NCBI GenBank assembly: GCA_934155625.1
Contig: CAKPHD010000010.1
Span: 1-43,971 of the forward strand
Source: an uncultured Clostridia bacterium
GTDB lineage: Bacteria > Bacillota > Clostridia > TANB77 > CAG-508
DNA length: 43,971 nt
Direction: 5' to 3'
Shown here: positions 25,320 to 32,502 of the stretch, in pieces
Position numbering within the stretch: position 1 is the first letter of the stretch
Layout: every line of letters begins with the position of its first letter
Notes under the pieces: model-generated
What the model was told of the DNA's origin: nothing
What the model saw: only the letters and a program-made list of their open reading frames with translations
Database searches by the model: none
Program-made: the position numbers and the translations under genes

Positions 25320-26400
25320 AATTATGTATTTTTTCTCCTGTTACGAAGTTTTTAATTGCTCTAAACCAAGAAACAAATAAATTAGGTTTCTTACATTCAA
25401 GAGCTGTTTCAATGCCACCATTTTCAAGCACGTTAGATTTATGTTCTAATTGTGACATTTTTTCTGTATAGTAATCATCAAAGAAAGTATAATTATCAGT
25501 AGTACCGATTAACTCTCTATAATGTTCTAATTTTCTTCTATAATTATCAAGTTCTTCTAAATTTTCTATATTTCTAAAAGCTTTGTCAAAATAATTTTTG
25601 ATAATTAGATTTTGAGCTTTTTCAAAATATTCAGAAATTTTATTTTTACAGTTTTCTGTTTTTTCAACAAGCTTTTCAACTGTTTTATTTCTTTCATCAT
25701 ATGATGATGATTTATTATTTAATCTTATAATTTTTTCTTCAAAATCTAGAATTTGATCAACGTAGTATTCGATATCATCATAAGTTTTTTCTGATGTTAA
25801 TTTGATAAATTCATTTTTGAACTTATCATTACTTGTAAATGTACTATCAAATAATACTGTTTCACCTGTGATATAAGCCATTTGCTCAATTAGATTACAT
25901 TCTAAAGGATAGTATGATGGACTGATTGTTCTAAATGATACACCAAAATATTTAACGTAATCTTTTTCGATTCCAATTACTTTTGATGTGATATATTGAA
26001 CTGCAGCTTCATTTAATCCCATACCAACGATTTTAAAATTATCAAAATTACATAATCCCATTCTAACAAGATTATTTTTTTTATCTTTAACTTCTTGAAT
26101 ATAGTGAATACATTCATGAATTGCGAATTCTTCTAAATCTTCGATAGCAATTTTTTCGTTAAAGTATATAGATGTATTTTTATAAAAGTAGTTTGCTTCT
26201 GCCATGCCTTCTGGCATTGTTGCTCTGTACATACCTAATTTTGATAGTTTTGCAAATAAATCACTCTCATTGAAACAAAGTTCTGGAAATGTATTGCATA
26301 ACTTTGTAGCGATATTATGAGAGATACGATTTACAGACATTGTATCAAGTATGTCTACTACTCTTATACCATCTTTTCTTAAATCAGATTCGATGCTCAT
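25318..26400 (-). CDS. HExxH-motif putative metallopeptidase with coiled-coil tail
   Basis: 360 residues from ATG 26400, directly behind GGAGG on the minus strand; a longer start would add 22 residues with no ribosome site. Residues FAIHECIHYIQE (near 110-121) hold the zinc motif HExxH. GLNEAAVQYITSK, about 35 residues later, offers a third glutamate ligand, as in gluzincins. The C-terminal half is helical and charged (KTVEKLVEKTENCKNKISEY), likely coiled coil. No signal peptide is seen after the start correction, so it appears cytoplasmic. I do not recognise the family; substrate unknown. It stands alone between a repeat array and a palindromic repeat element. Confidence 0.75.
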   Translation of the reverse strand: MSIESDLRKDGIRVVDILDTMSVNRISHNIATKLCNTFPELCFNESDLFAKLSKLGMYRATMPEGMAEANYFYKNTSIYFNEKIAIEDLEEFAIHECIHYIQEVKDKKNNLVRMGLCNFDNFKIVGMGLNEAAVQYITSKVIGIEKDYVKYFGVSFRTISPSYYPLECNLIEQMAYITGETVLFDSTFTSNDKFKNEFIKLTSEKTYDDIEYYVDQILDFEEKIIRLNNKSSSYDERNKTVEKLVEKTENCKNKISEYFEKAQNLIIKNYFDKAFRNIENLEELDNYRRKLEHYRELIGTTDNYTFFDDYYTEKMSQLEHKSNVLENGGIETALECKKPNLFVSWFRAIKNFVTGEKIHN

Positions 26401-26527
26401 TGTATCCTCCGTTTTTTGACTTTTTGTATAAAATTTCGTCAAATTTATTATACAATATTTCGTCATAAATGTGTATTACATTTGTATTACATTTTTGTTA
26501 CAAAAATATTACAAACATATATTGGAG

Positions 26528-26742
26528 ATAGTTACAATTCATAATTTATGACAAAAATATATATATTAAAAAATTGATAATATATTGTTTTTTATACCTT
26601 GGTGTCGCAATCTCCATATTAAAAGTATTAGCATGTAGATTGCTCCATATCGCATTCGCTTTGCTCATTTAATCGCTTACGCGGTATTTCAAACAATATA
26701 TTATCAATTTTTTAATATATTTTTAACTGAATTGTGAAAGAT
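26528..26742. repeat. Palindromic repeat element, copy 1
   Basis: Long imperfect inverted repeat. The inner arm TTGATAATATATTGTT (26573-26588) pairs with AACAATATATTATCAA (26692-26707). Outer flanks (ACAATTCA against TGAATTGT) extend the pairing. The ~95-nt core contains GTCGCAATCT, then AGATTGC, and CGCATTCGCTTTGCTCATTT. The core is nearly identical to copy 2 at 43538-43782. No coding capacity and no recombinase. The element lies between divergent genes. The rest of 26401-26875 shows no gene. Confidence 0.85.
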
Positions 26743-26875
26743 AATTGGATATAAATTTTATTTGCAAAAATGGGATTTTTGTAATAAAATTACTTGCAAA
26801 AGTGTGATAAAAAACAAAAAATTCTTTATAAAAATTTGATTTGATTTTAATTACTAATGTTTGGAGAGATAAAAA

Positions 26876-27616
26876 ATGAGAATAGGTATAATAACGGATA
26901 TTCATAGTAATATTCAAGCCCTAGATGCTGTATTAAAGGAATTTGATAGAAGAGAAGTTGAGAAAATAATATGTTGTGGAGATATAATTGGAATAGGACC
27001 AAATCCAGAGGAAACAGTCCAGATGTTAATAAAAAGAGAACATAGTTTAATATCAGTAAGAGGAAACCATGAAAAATATTTAATTGAGGGGTTACCAAGA
27101 GAAGTGCATAAAGATAAGAGAAAAATGAGTCCAGAGGAAATAAAAAATCATGAATGGAATCATAACAAGCTAAGTGAAGAGTCTAAAAATTTTATTATTG
27201 AATTGCCAGAAACAAGAAGCTTTGAAATAGAAAATAAGAAAATACATGTTGTACATTATCCATGCAATGAAGAAGGAAATTATAAAAAAATTATCAAAAG
27301 ACCTACTATTGCTGATAATCAAGAGATGTTTAAGAAAATAGATGCTGATATATTTTTATATGGGCACACACATACTATTAGCGTGAATAGTAATGATGAT
27401 AAATGGTATATAAATACAGGGACCGTAGGTTGTATTATTGACAATGATATGGCTAGTGCAGGAATATTAAGTATTAATGATGAAAAAGTAGATTTTCAAT
27501 GTTTAAGTATTGAATATGATATTAAGAAAACTATAGAAGAAATAAATAAAATAAAGTTTCCAATGTATAAAAAAATATTAAAAATATTTTATAGAAGAGA
27601 TATGGAAGAAAATTAA
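26876..27616 (+). CDS. Calcineurin-like metallophosphoesterase
   Basis: 246 residues. Metal ligands in order: D8 and H10 (IITDIHSN), D36 (CCGDIIGIGPNP), the GNHEK motif near residue 63, and YGHTHT near 162. NTGTVGCIID follows, as in YfcE/MJ0936-type phosphodiesterases. Substrate is unknown. The start follows GGAGAG. It lies downstream of palindromic repeat copy 1, whose right flank may provide the leader. Confidence 0.9.
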   Translation: MRIGIITDIHSNIQALDAVLKEFDRREVEKIICCGDIIGIGPNPEETVQMLIKREHSLISVRGNHEKYLIEGLPREVHKDKRKMSPEEIKNHEWNHNKLSEESKNFIIELPETRSFEIENKKIHVVHYPCNEEGNYKKIIKRPTIADNQEMFKKIDADIFLYGHTHTISVNSNDDKWYINTGTVGCIIDNDMASAGILSINDEKVDFQCLSIEYDIKKTIEEINKIKFPMYKKILKIFYRRDMEEN

Positions 27617-27699
27617 TAACTTGATTTTATTAAGGATAAATATATGTTATAGAAGAAAACTCTAATAATAAAAAAATAAATTTACAATTTTCATGCTAA

Positions 27700-27727
27700 G
27701 AATAAAACTAAAAGAACCGCATAAAAT
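27700..27727 (+). promoter_or_regulatory. Possible sporulation-sigma promoter of pdaB
   Basis: GAATA (27700-27704), 15 nt, CATAAAAT (27720-27727), 27 nt before pdaB. It resembles the GNATA / CATA pattern of sigma-E and sigma-G promoters. The similarity is weak in such AT-rich sequence. Confidence 0.3.
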
Positions 27728-27754
27728 TAAATATCAGAATTTGGAGGTTTTTTT

Positions 27755-27949
27755 ATGTTTTTAATATTTAATAAAGAAAAAATACAAACATATGCAGTAT
27801 CAATATTGACAGTTGCAGTTTTAATAGCTGTTGCGAATATAAAGAATATAAGTGCAATTCCCGCATCTACTACGGAAAAATATTTACCGATTTATAATGT
27901 GCAAACAGAAGAAAACAAAATTGCATTTACAATGAATTGTGCGTGGTAA
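27755..27949 (+). CDS. pdaB: PdaB-type polysaccharide deacetylase, 5' part (interrupted)
   Basis: 64 codons that are the N-terminus of a sporulation polysaccharide deacetylase. An N-terminal membrane/signal segment (about 11-27) is followed by the stem KYLPIYNVQTEENKIAFTMNCAW, where the family normally begins its NodB domain (in Bacillus PdaB, 'ALTFDISWG'). The stop TAA is the first in-frame codon of the inserted element, directly after TGG. The rest of the protein continues at 31209. GGAGG lies upstream. Joined, the product is about 253 residues against about 254 for Bacillus PdaB. PdaB acts late in sporulation on cortex peptidoglycan. The first metal Asp of NodB (F-D) appears as M-N here, so activity is uncertain. 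Confidence 0.85.
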   Translation: MFLIFNKEKIQTYAVSILTVAVLIAVANIKNISAIPASTTEKYLPIYNVQTEENKIAFTMNCAW

Positions 27950-27967
27950 CAATTACTTTTGTGATAG
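27923..27967 (+). other. Left attachment site of the pdaB element
   Basis: The host half (pdaB codons ending TGT GCG TG) meets the element half GTAACAATTACTTTT at the TG dinucleotide 27944-27945. Large serine recombinases exchange strands at such a central dinucleotide. Confidence 0.75.
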
Positions 27968-28189
27968 AAAATAAAAAACAGGTTATTTAGAACTTTTTGT
28001 TTAAATTTAATTTATTGAGATTTAAAACAATGGTATTGTTAAAATTTATATACTAACAATATTTTATAAAAATATTAAATAAAATATGAAATTATTAGAA
28101 ATTATTATACAATAAAGAAAAATGTAGGGGGATATTGGAATATATAAACATAAATCAAAAATTAAAATTTAAAATTTAAGTTTTGTAAA

Positions 28190-28429
28190 GTGTCAAGAAA
28201 AATTTTATACACAGAACCATACAAATCGATTTTGTGCCCTTTATCTCAGCTAGGTTATATCTTTATACTATATAGATTAAATTTATCAAGAATGAATAAT
28301 AAAGTAAACGAACAAGGAAATATATATGTTTTTATAACTAGAAAAGAAATGGGAGAATTTTTGAAATCAAGTAGCAGTACGGTAATAAAAGTATTTAAGG
28401 AATACAGTTATAAGTATAGATTTAAATAG
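28190..28429 (+). pseudogene. RepA_N-like replication-initiator fragment
   Basis: About 79 codons from a possible GTG with no ribosome site; the frame is closed upstream at 28163. The text KILYTEPYKSILCPLSQLG..., LYRLNLSRMNN, NEQGNIYVFITRKEMGEFL and STVIKVFKE follows the N-terminal winged-helix domain of RepA_N plasmid and ICE initiators. It stops where the DNA-binding domain should continue. I read it as a remnant of a plasmid or ICE-derived module inside the element. It could still be a small DNA-binding protein. Confidence 0.55.
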
Positions 28430-28511
28430 TGAAGTTATGAAATGTTTTATTATGTGATGAATATTATAAAGAGTTTGAGATGATGTTAGAAAAAATTTAA
28501 TTACATTGTAA

Positions 28512-28540
28512 TTGACTTTTATAGGTATTTTATATAAAAT
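28512..28540 (+). promoter_or_regulatory. Promoter inside the element
   Basis: TTGACT (28512-28517), 17 nt, TAAAAT (28535-28540), 62 nt before the membrane-protein gene. Confidence 0.6.
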
Positions 28541-28602
28541 AAAGATACAAACTTTAGTAAGTTATAATTTATTTTAATAATACGATAAAGGAGGTAATTA
28601 TA

Positions 28603-28983
28603 ATGCAAGAAATGGTAGGATATAATGCAGCTTCCAGTGGTAGTATAGTTTCTCTAGGAAGCTTAATTATGAACATATGTGATATTATAATATTATTTAT
28701 ATTCTTATTTTTATTAAGTTGGTTAATTAATCATTTCATAATAAAAAAATCAAAGAAAAATATTTTTGTTGTTGCTATTATTATTTGGATAATTATATTT
28801 ATTATTAATTTGTTTTCTACATTAATAAATATACCGATTGTTATAGGGATTAATACTACTCCTAGGTGGGATGGTGGGATAAACGGAACATATATATCTT
28901 TAGGATATGCTATTGAAATAGAAGGACACGATTTATTGGGTAATTCAAATTATGATGTTTATTTTACAAGTATATTTGAGTAA
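28603..28983 (+). CDS. Small membrane protein of the element
   Basis: 126 residues, RBS AAAGGAGG. Two long hydrophobic segments (about 24-47 and 56-85) are followed by an outward or cytoplasmic tail of about 35 residues, GGINGTYISLGYAIEIEGHD. No known family is recognised. It has its own promoter and is the only apparently intact cargo gene besides the 47-residue protein. Superinfection exclusion or signalling are guesses I do not support further. Confidence 0.7.
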   Translation: MQEMVGYNAASSGSIVSLGSLIMNICDIIILFIFLFLLSWLINHFIIKKSKKNIFVVAIIIWIIIFIINLFSTLINIPIVIGINTTPRWDGGINGTYISLGYAIEIEGHDLLGNSNYDVYFTSIFE

Positions 28984-29028
28984 AAAATAATATATTTATC
29001 TTAAAAAGAATTGGAAGATTTGATAAAA

Positions 29029-29127
29029 ATGTCAAGCAAATCACAAATTAATAATAGTCCAAAAAATAAGACAGATTTTAATGAAGTAATTTAGGATTTA
29101 GCTGAATTTCAAGAAAAAAATTTTGAA
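29029..29127 (+). pseudogene. Decayed small gene
   Basis: ATG 29029 opens 21 codons (MSSKSQINNSPKNKTDFNEVI) and then TAG at 29092. The same frame continues as DLAEFQEKKF before a second stop, which reads like the rest of a charged helical protein. No family assigned. The remainder of 28984-29390 holds a hairpin at 29265 and no other credible gene. Confidence 0.35.
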
Positions 29128-29264
29128 AGTATAATTATAAATTAAATAAAACATTGACAAAACAAAAAAATGTTGGAAAAAAGTTGAATAATACAAGATA
29201 TATTGATACTGTATAGTATGATTATGCAATAAAATCATGATAAAAAAATAACCAAAAGATGGAG

Positions 29265-29303
29265 TTTAGCCAAAAAAGTGCTGGACTCTTTTTTGCGTTG
29301 GTT
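29265..29303 (+). terminator. Terminator-like or attenuator hairpin upstream of recombinase module
   Basis: TTAGCCAAAAAAGTG pairs with CTCTTTTTTGCGTTGGTTAA around GCTGGA. It precedes the 47-residue gene and recombinase and may insulate them from upstream transcription. Confidence 0.45.
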
Positions 29304-29390
29304 AAAACAGATAAAGAATAATCTATATCTGTTTTTGGAAGTAATAAATTATATGTAGAGACATATACATTTAAAAAGAAAGAGGTGGAA

Positions 29391-29534
29391 ATGAATGTAA
29401 CGCGAACTTTTTTACACGAAGGAAAAACATTACAAGAAATGATGGAAATACTATTACCAATATACATACAAGAAAAGACTTGCAATATAAATGAAGAAAA
29501 GTTAGAATTCACACAACAAAAAATTCTAAAATAA
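29391..29534 (+). CDS. 47-residue protein preceding the recombinase
   Basis: Starts at ATG 29391 behind AAAGAGGTGG and ends at TAA 29532-29534. The sequence begins MNVTRTFLHEGKTLQEMMEI. Small proteins starting MNV(T/K)RTF commonly precede serine recombinases in clostridial mobile elements. It could be a directionality factor or a leader, but nothing in the sequence shows which. It lies 38 nt before the recombinase start. Confidence 0.6.
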   Translation: MNVTRTFLHEGKTLQEMMEILLPIYIQEKTCNINEEKLEFTQQKILK

Positions 29535-29572
29535 CTTGTCATCTAAAAACAAGAAGGAAGGGATGGAAACAA

Positions 29573-29655
29573 ATGAATTTAGATACAAGCATATTAGACA
29601 GTAAAACATATAAAGTACGGACTTTATTTAAGACTTTCAAGAGATGACGAAGGAA
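29573..29655 (+). pseudogene. Frameshifted N-terminus of the serine recombinase
   Basis: ATG 29573 (RBS GGAAGGGATGG) reads MNLDTSILDSKTYKV in frame 1. After 29617 the catalytic motif GLYLRLSRDDE appears in a second frame (29619-29651). The TSESIINQKEFL continuation is in a third frame. Deleting one base near 29618 and one near 29652-29654 gives the normal order: YKVGLYLRLSRDDEE then VGTSESIINQKEF. The catalytic Ser is the S of LRLSRDD. Confidence 0.75.
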
Positions 29656-31146
29656 GTCGGGACCTCAGAAAGCATTATAAATCAAAAAGAATTTCTAACG
29701 AAATATGTGACAAAACAGCCTAATTGGTTATTAATAGATATTTACATAGATGACGGATTTACAGGAACAAACTTTAACAGACCGTCATTTATAAGGTTAA
29801 AAGAAGATATAGAACAAGGAAAAATAGATATGGTAATAACTAAAGATTTATCTCGTTTAGGAAGGGACTACATAGATACTGGTTATTATTTAGAAAAATA
29901 TTTTCCTACTAAAAATGTAAGATATATTGCAGTAAATGATGGAATAGACACATTTTCAAAAAATAGTAATAATGATATTGGACCTTTTATGTCTGTTGTA
30001 AATGATATGTATGCAAAAGATATTTCTAAAAAAGTAAGAACAGTAAAAAGAACAAAAGCTGAAAAAGGTGAGTTTATAGGTGCATTTGCACCATACGGAT
30101 ACAAAAAGCATCCAAATGATATTACCAAATTAGTAATAGATGAAGATGCTGCAGAAATAGTAAAATACATATTTAATGAATATGTAAATGGTAATGGATT
30201 AGCATATATAGCTCATAGATTAAATGAAAGAAAAATACCTTGTCCATCTGTGTATAAGCAACAAAGTTGCAATTATCATTGCAAAACGATATCAGGCTTA
30301 TGGGGGCACAATACCATAAAAAAAATTCTTACAAATAAAGTTTATACTGGAGACCTAATTCAACGTCAAGGTGAAATGGTAAGTTATAAAGTAAAAAAAT
30401 ATAGGTTACTGCCAAAATCAGAACATTTAGTTAAAGAAAAAGCACATGAGCCAATTATAGATAATCAAACTTATGAATTAGCACAAGACATATTAAAAAG
30501 AAAAGCACATAACATACATAAAAAAGAAAATTCGGAGCATTTATTAGGAGGGCTTCTATATTGTCCAAGATGTAATAACAAATATACATATCAAGTTCAA
30601 AGTGGATTAAAAAACGATATGGTGGCAATTTGTAGTATGTATAATCGTTACGGAAAAGACTATTGCACAAGAATAGCAGTAAGAGAAAGCATTTTAAATG
30701 AATTTGTGGTGCAAGATTTAAGAAAAATCTTGCAAGAAAAAATTGATAAAGAAAAACTAATAAAATCAATTGATAAAACTAAAATTAATAATGATAAAAA
30801 AATGTTACAAAAGAAAATTGCAGATAATAACAGAAGAATAGATGAAATAACAAAAATTATAAAAACAGCTTATGAAGATAGAGTAAATGGTTTACTTGAT
30901 ACAGAAGAATTTGTTTCTTTTACGGAAAGTTACAAAAAAGAAAGACAAGAATTAATAGAAAAAACAGAAAAGCTAAATATTAAATTAAGCAATTTTGAAA
31001 ATAATAAAGAAAATGAATTAATGAAATATATAAAAGAAATAGTTAGTTTCAAAGATATTAATAGAAATATAATACTTAATTTAATAGATAGTATAGAAAT
31101 TATAAATAAAGAAAATATAAAAATAAATTATAAATTTACAGTATAG
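29644..31146 (+). CDS. Large serine recombinase (main open frame)
   Basis: 500-codon open frame. Resolvase-type catalytic domain: DGFTGTNFNRPSFIRLKEDI, then MVITKDLSRLGRDYIDTG, then KKVRTVKRTKAEKG. The Recombinase domain includes GAFAPYGYKKHP and AYIAHRLNERKIPCPS. The zinc-ribbon C-terminal domain has cysteine pairs LLYCPRCNNKY and AICSMYNRYGKDYC. A coiled-coil tail ends the protein. With the N-terminus at 29573 the full protein would be about 524 residues, normal for TnpX/skin-type recombinases. As given, ATG 29644 has no ribosome site and lacks the catalytic Ser, which lies in another frame. It would insert and excise the element at TG cores. It ends 62 nt from the right border, as expected for an integrase beside its att site. 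Confidence 0.9.
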   Translation: MTKEVGTSESIINQKEFLTKYVTKQPNWLLIDIYIDDGFTGTNFNRPSFIRLKEDIEQGKIDMVITKDLSRLGRDYIDTGYYLEKYFPTKNVRYIAVNDGIDTFSKNSNNDIGPFMSVVNDMYAKDISKKVRTVKRTKAEKGEFIGAFAPYGYKKHPNDITKLVIDEDAAEIVKYIFNEYVNGNGLAYIAHRLNERKIPCPSVYKQQSCNYHCKTISGLWGHNTIKKILTNKVYTGDLIQRQGEMVSYKVKKYRLLPKSEHLVKEKAHEPIIDNQTYELAQDILKRKAHNIHKKENSEHLLGGLLYCPRCNNKYTYQVQSGLKNDMVAICSMYNRYGKDYCTRIAVRESILNEFVVQDLRKILQEKIDKEKLIKSIDKTKINNDKKMLQKKIADNNRRIDEITKIIKTAYEDRVNGLLDTEEFVSFTESYKKERQELIEKTEKLNIKLSNFENNKENELMKYIKEIVSFKDINRNIILNLIDSIEIINKENIKINYKFTV

Positions 31147-31186
31147 TGTTAAGTAGATAAAATCTGCTTTTAATTTTCAGTACAAT

Positions 31187-31231
31187 CTATCATAAAAGTA
31201 ATTGTTACTGGAATGCAGATGATATAGATAA
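31187..31231 (+). other. Right attachment site of the pdaB element
   Basis: The element half ends TAATTGTTAC at 31208, TG follows at 31209-31210, and pdaB coding resumes as G-AAT-GCA-GAT. The arm 31187-31208 is the inverse of 27946-27967 with one mismatch. Confidence 0.75.
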
Positions 31232-31781
31232 TATTTTAGAGACATTAAAAAATAATGATGTACATATAACATTTTTTATGGTAGGAGACTGGGTAGACAA
31301 ATATCCAGAAGCAGTAAAAAAGATATATGAAGCAGGGCATGAAATAGGAAGCCATAGTAATACACATCCGCATGTAAATAATTTATCTTCAGAAAAAAAT
31401 CTAGAAGAAATAAAATTAAGTGTAGATAAAATAGAAAAAATAACAGGACATAAAACCAATTTATATAGAGCACCATATGGAGAATATAACAACACAGTAA
31501 TAAAAACAGCACAAGAAAATGGATTTTATACTATTCAATGGAATTTGGATACTCTTGATTATCAAGGACTAACAGGTGAAGAAATGTGGAATAGATTAAA
31601 AAATAAATTAGATGGAGGCTCAATAATATTAAGCCATAATGGTACTAAGCACACAGCAGATAGTTTAGATATGCTAGTAAAAAATATTAAATCAAGTGGT
31701 TTTCAATTAGTTACTATTTCAGAATTAATATATAAAGACAATTATTCAATAAATAATAACGGAACACAAGTACTTAACTAA
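31209..31781 (+). CDS. pdaB: PdaB-type polysaccharide deacetylase, 3' part (interrupted)
   Basis: Open frame from the TGG at the right border. It continues the 5' part exactly (TMNCAW then NADDIDNILETL). NodB-domain motifs: metal pair GHEIGSHSNTHPHV (H-x3-H), RAPYGEYNN, QWNLDTLDYQG and GSIILSHNG. The typical end is FQLVTISELIYKDNY. It has no start codon at the border; the first internal ATG is at 31260 or 31278 and would give a truncated, probably inactive protein. It needs excision of the element, or is dead. The following gene starts 49 nt downstream. Confidence 0.85.
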   Translation, partial: WNADDIDNILETLKNNDVHITFFMVGDWVDKYPEAVKKIYEAGHEIGSHSNTHPHVNNLSSEKNLEEIKLSVDKIEKITGHKTNLYRAPYGEYNNTVIKTAQENGFYTIQWNLDTLDYQGLTGEEMWNRLKNKLDGGSIILSHNGTKHTADSLDMLVKNIKSSGFQLVTISELIYKDNYSINNNGTQVLN

Positions 31782-31830
31782 GAGTATAAAAAGTAAAGAT
31801 TAGGAAATACTGAAGGCAAAGGAGATTATT

Positions 31831-32325
31831 ATGCCATTAGTTGGAATAATTGCGAAAAAGAGAGATTTTAAAGCAATAAAAAAAGAAATGCAAAAATATA
31901 ATATTGAATTAATACAAATAAATAAGGAATCAATAAAAAATGTTACAAAAATTTTTTTTGAAGAAATAATAATTTTAGAGGACATAAATTTAATGCCTAA
32001 TGAATATGAATTTATGAATGAAGTTGTTTCTAAGACCAAATATTTAATAATTAATGCAGATATAGAACTCAACATCTTAAGATATATAAAAATGGAAAAT
32101 CCGGTAAAAGTAGTAACATTTGGTTTTAATTCTAAAGCTACAATAAGTATATCAAGTGTAAATGATGAAAAAATAATTGTATGTTTACAAAGAAATCTAA
32201 AAAAAATAGATAATACAATTATAGAATCACAAGAAAAAGAAATTAAAATATTTCAAGATACTGATAAAAAAGTTCATAATAAATTAGTGGTTTTTATTAT
32301 AAAAGAATTGCATAATCTAAAATAA
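31831..32325 (+). CDS. Conserved hypothetical protein (Mur-ligase-like fragment pattern)
   Basis: 164 residues, RBS AAAGGAG. Alternating strands and helices; the segment VKVVTFGFNSKATISISSV resembles the F-G-x-N-x-x-A-x-I-x-x-S pattern at the start of Mur-ligase C-terminal domains, but the ATP-binding region is absent. Small proteins like this are found in clostridia near cell-wall genes. It follows the pdaB 3' part and may share its transcript. Function not known. Confidence 0.6.
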   Translation: MPLVGIIAKKRDFKAIKKEMQKYNIELIQINKESIKNVTKIFFEEIIILEDINLMPNEYEFMNEVVSKTKYLIINADIELNILRYIKMENPVKVVTFGFNSKATISISSVNDEKIIVCLQRNLKKIDNTIIESQEKEIKIFQDTDKKVHNKLVVFIIKELHNLK

Positions 32326-32391
32326 ATTACGCATAAATGCTAATATTTAAAGGAAAATCATAAAAAAAATAGAAAAAATTAACTTTTTATG

Positions 32392-32420
32392 TAGACAAAA
32401 CCAAAAAAGTGTAGTATAAT
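32392..32420 (+). promoter_or_regulatory. Sigma-A promoter of SSB-like gene B
   Basis: TAGACA (32392-32397), 17 nt, TATAAT (32415-32420). Confidence 0.7.
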
Positions 32421-32502
32421 AAGAATTGTAGAAAATTTTAAAAAGAGAAAAGCAAGACGAGAAATTTACAATTGATAAAGAAAATTTAAGGAGGAAACAA
32501 AA

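Larger units (their letters stand above)
27946..31210 (+). mobile_element. 3,265-bp serine-recombinase element interrupting pdaB
   Basis: The borders are fixed by three facts. The coding sequence of one deacetylase stops at 27946 and resumes in frame at 31211. The dinucleotide TG is shared at both junctions (27944-27945 and 31209-31210). The inner ends are 22-bp inverted arms (27946-27967 and 31187-31208) identical at 21 of 22 positions. Contents in order: AT-rich leader without genes, RepA_N-like fragment, small membrane protein, decayed small gene, hairpin, 47-residue protein, large serine recombinase. It resembles skin-type intervening elements of spore-formers, but the recombinase carries two frameshifts. 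Confidence 0.85.

Noticed and set aside
27755..27949. Treating the 64-codon frame as an independent small peptide gene
   Set aside because: Its end joins in frame to the deacetylase at 31209 across matching recombination borders.
29644..31146. Reading the recombinase as a complete gene starting at 29644
   Set aside because: That ATG has no ribosome site and misses the LRLSRDD catalytic motif, which is found upstream in other frames.
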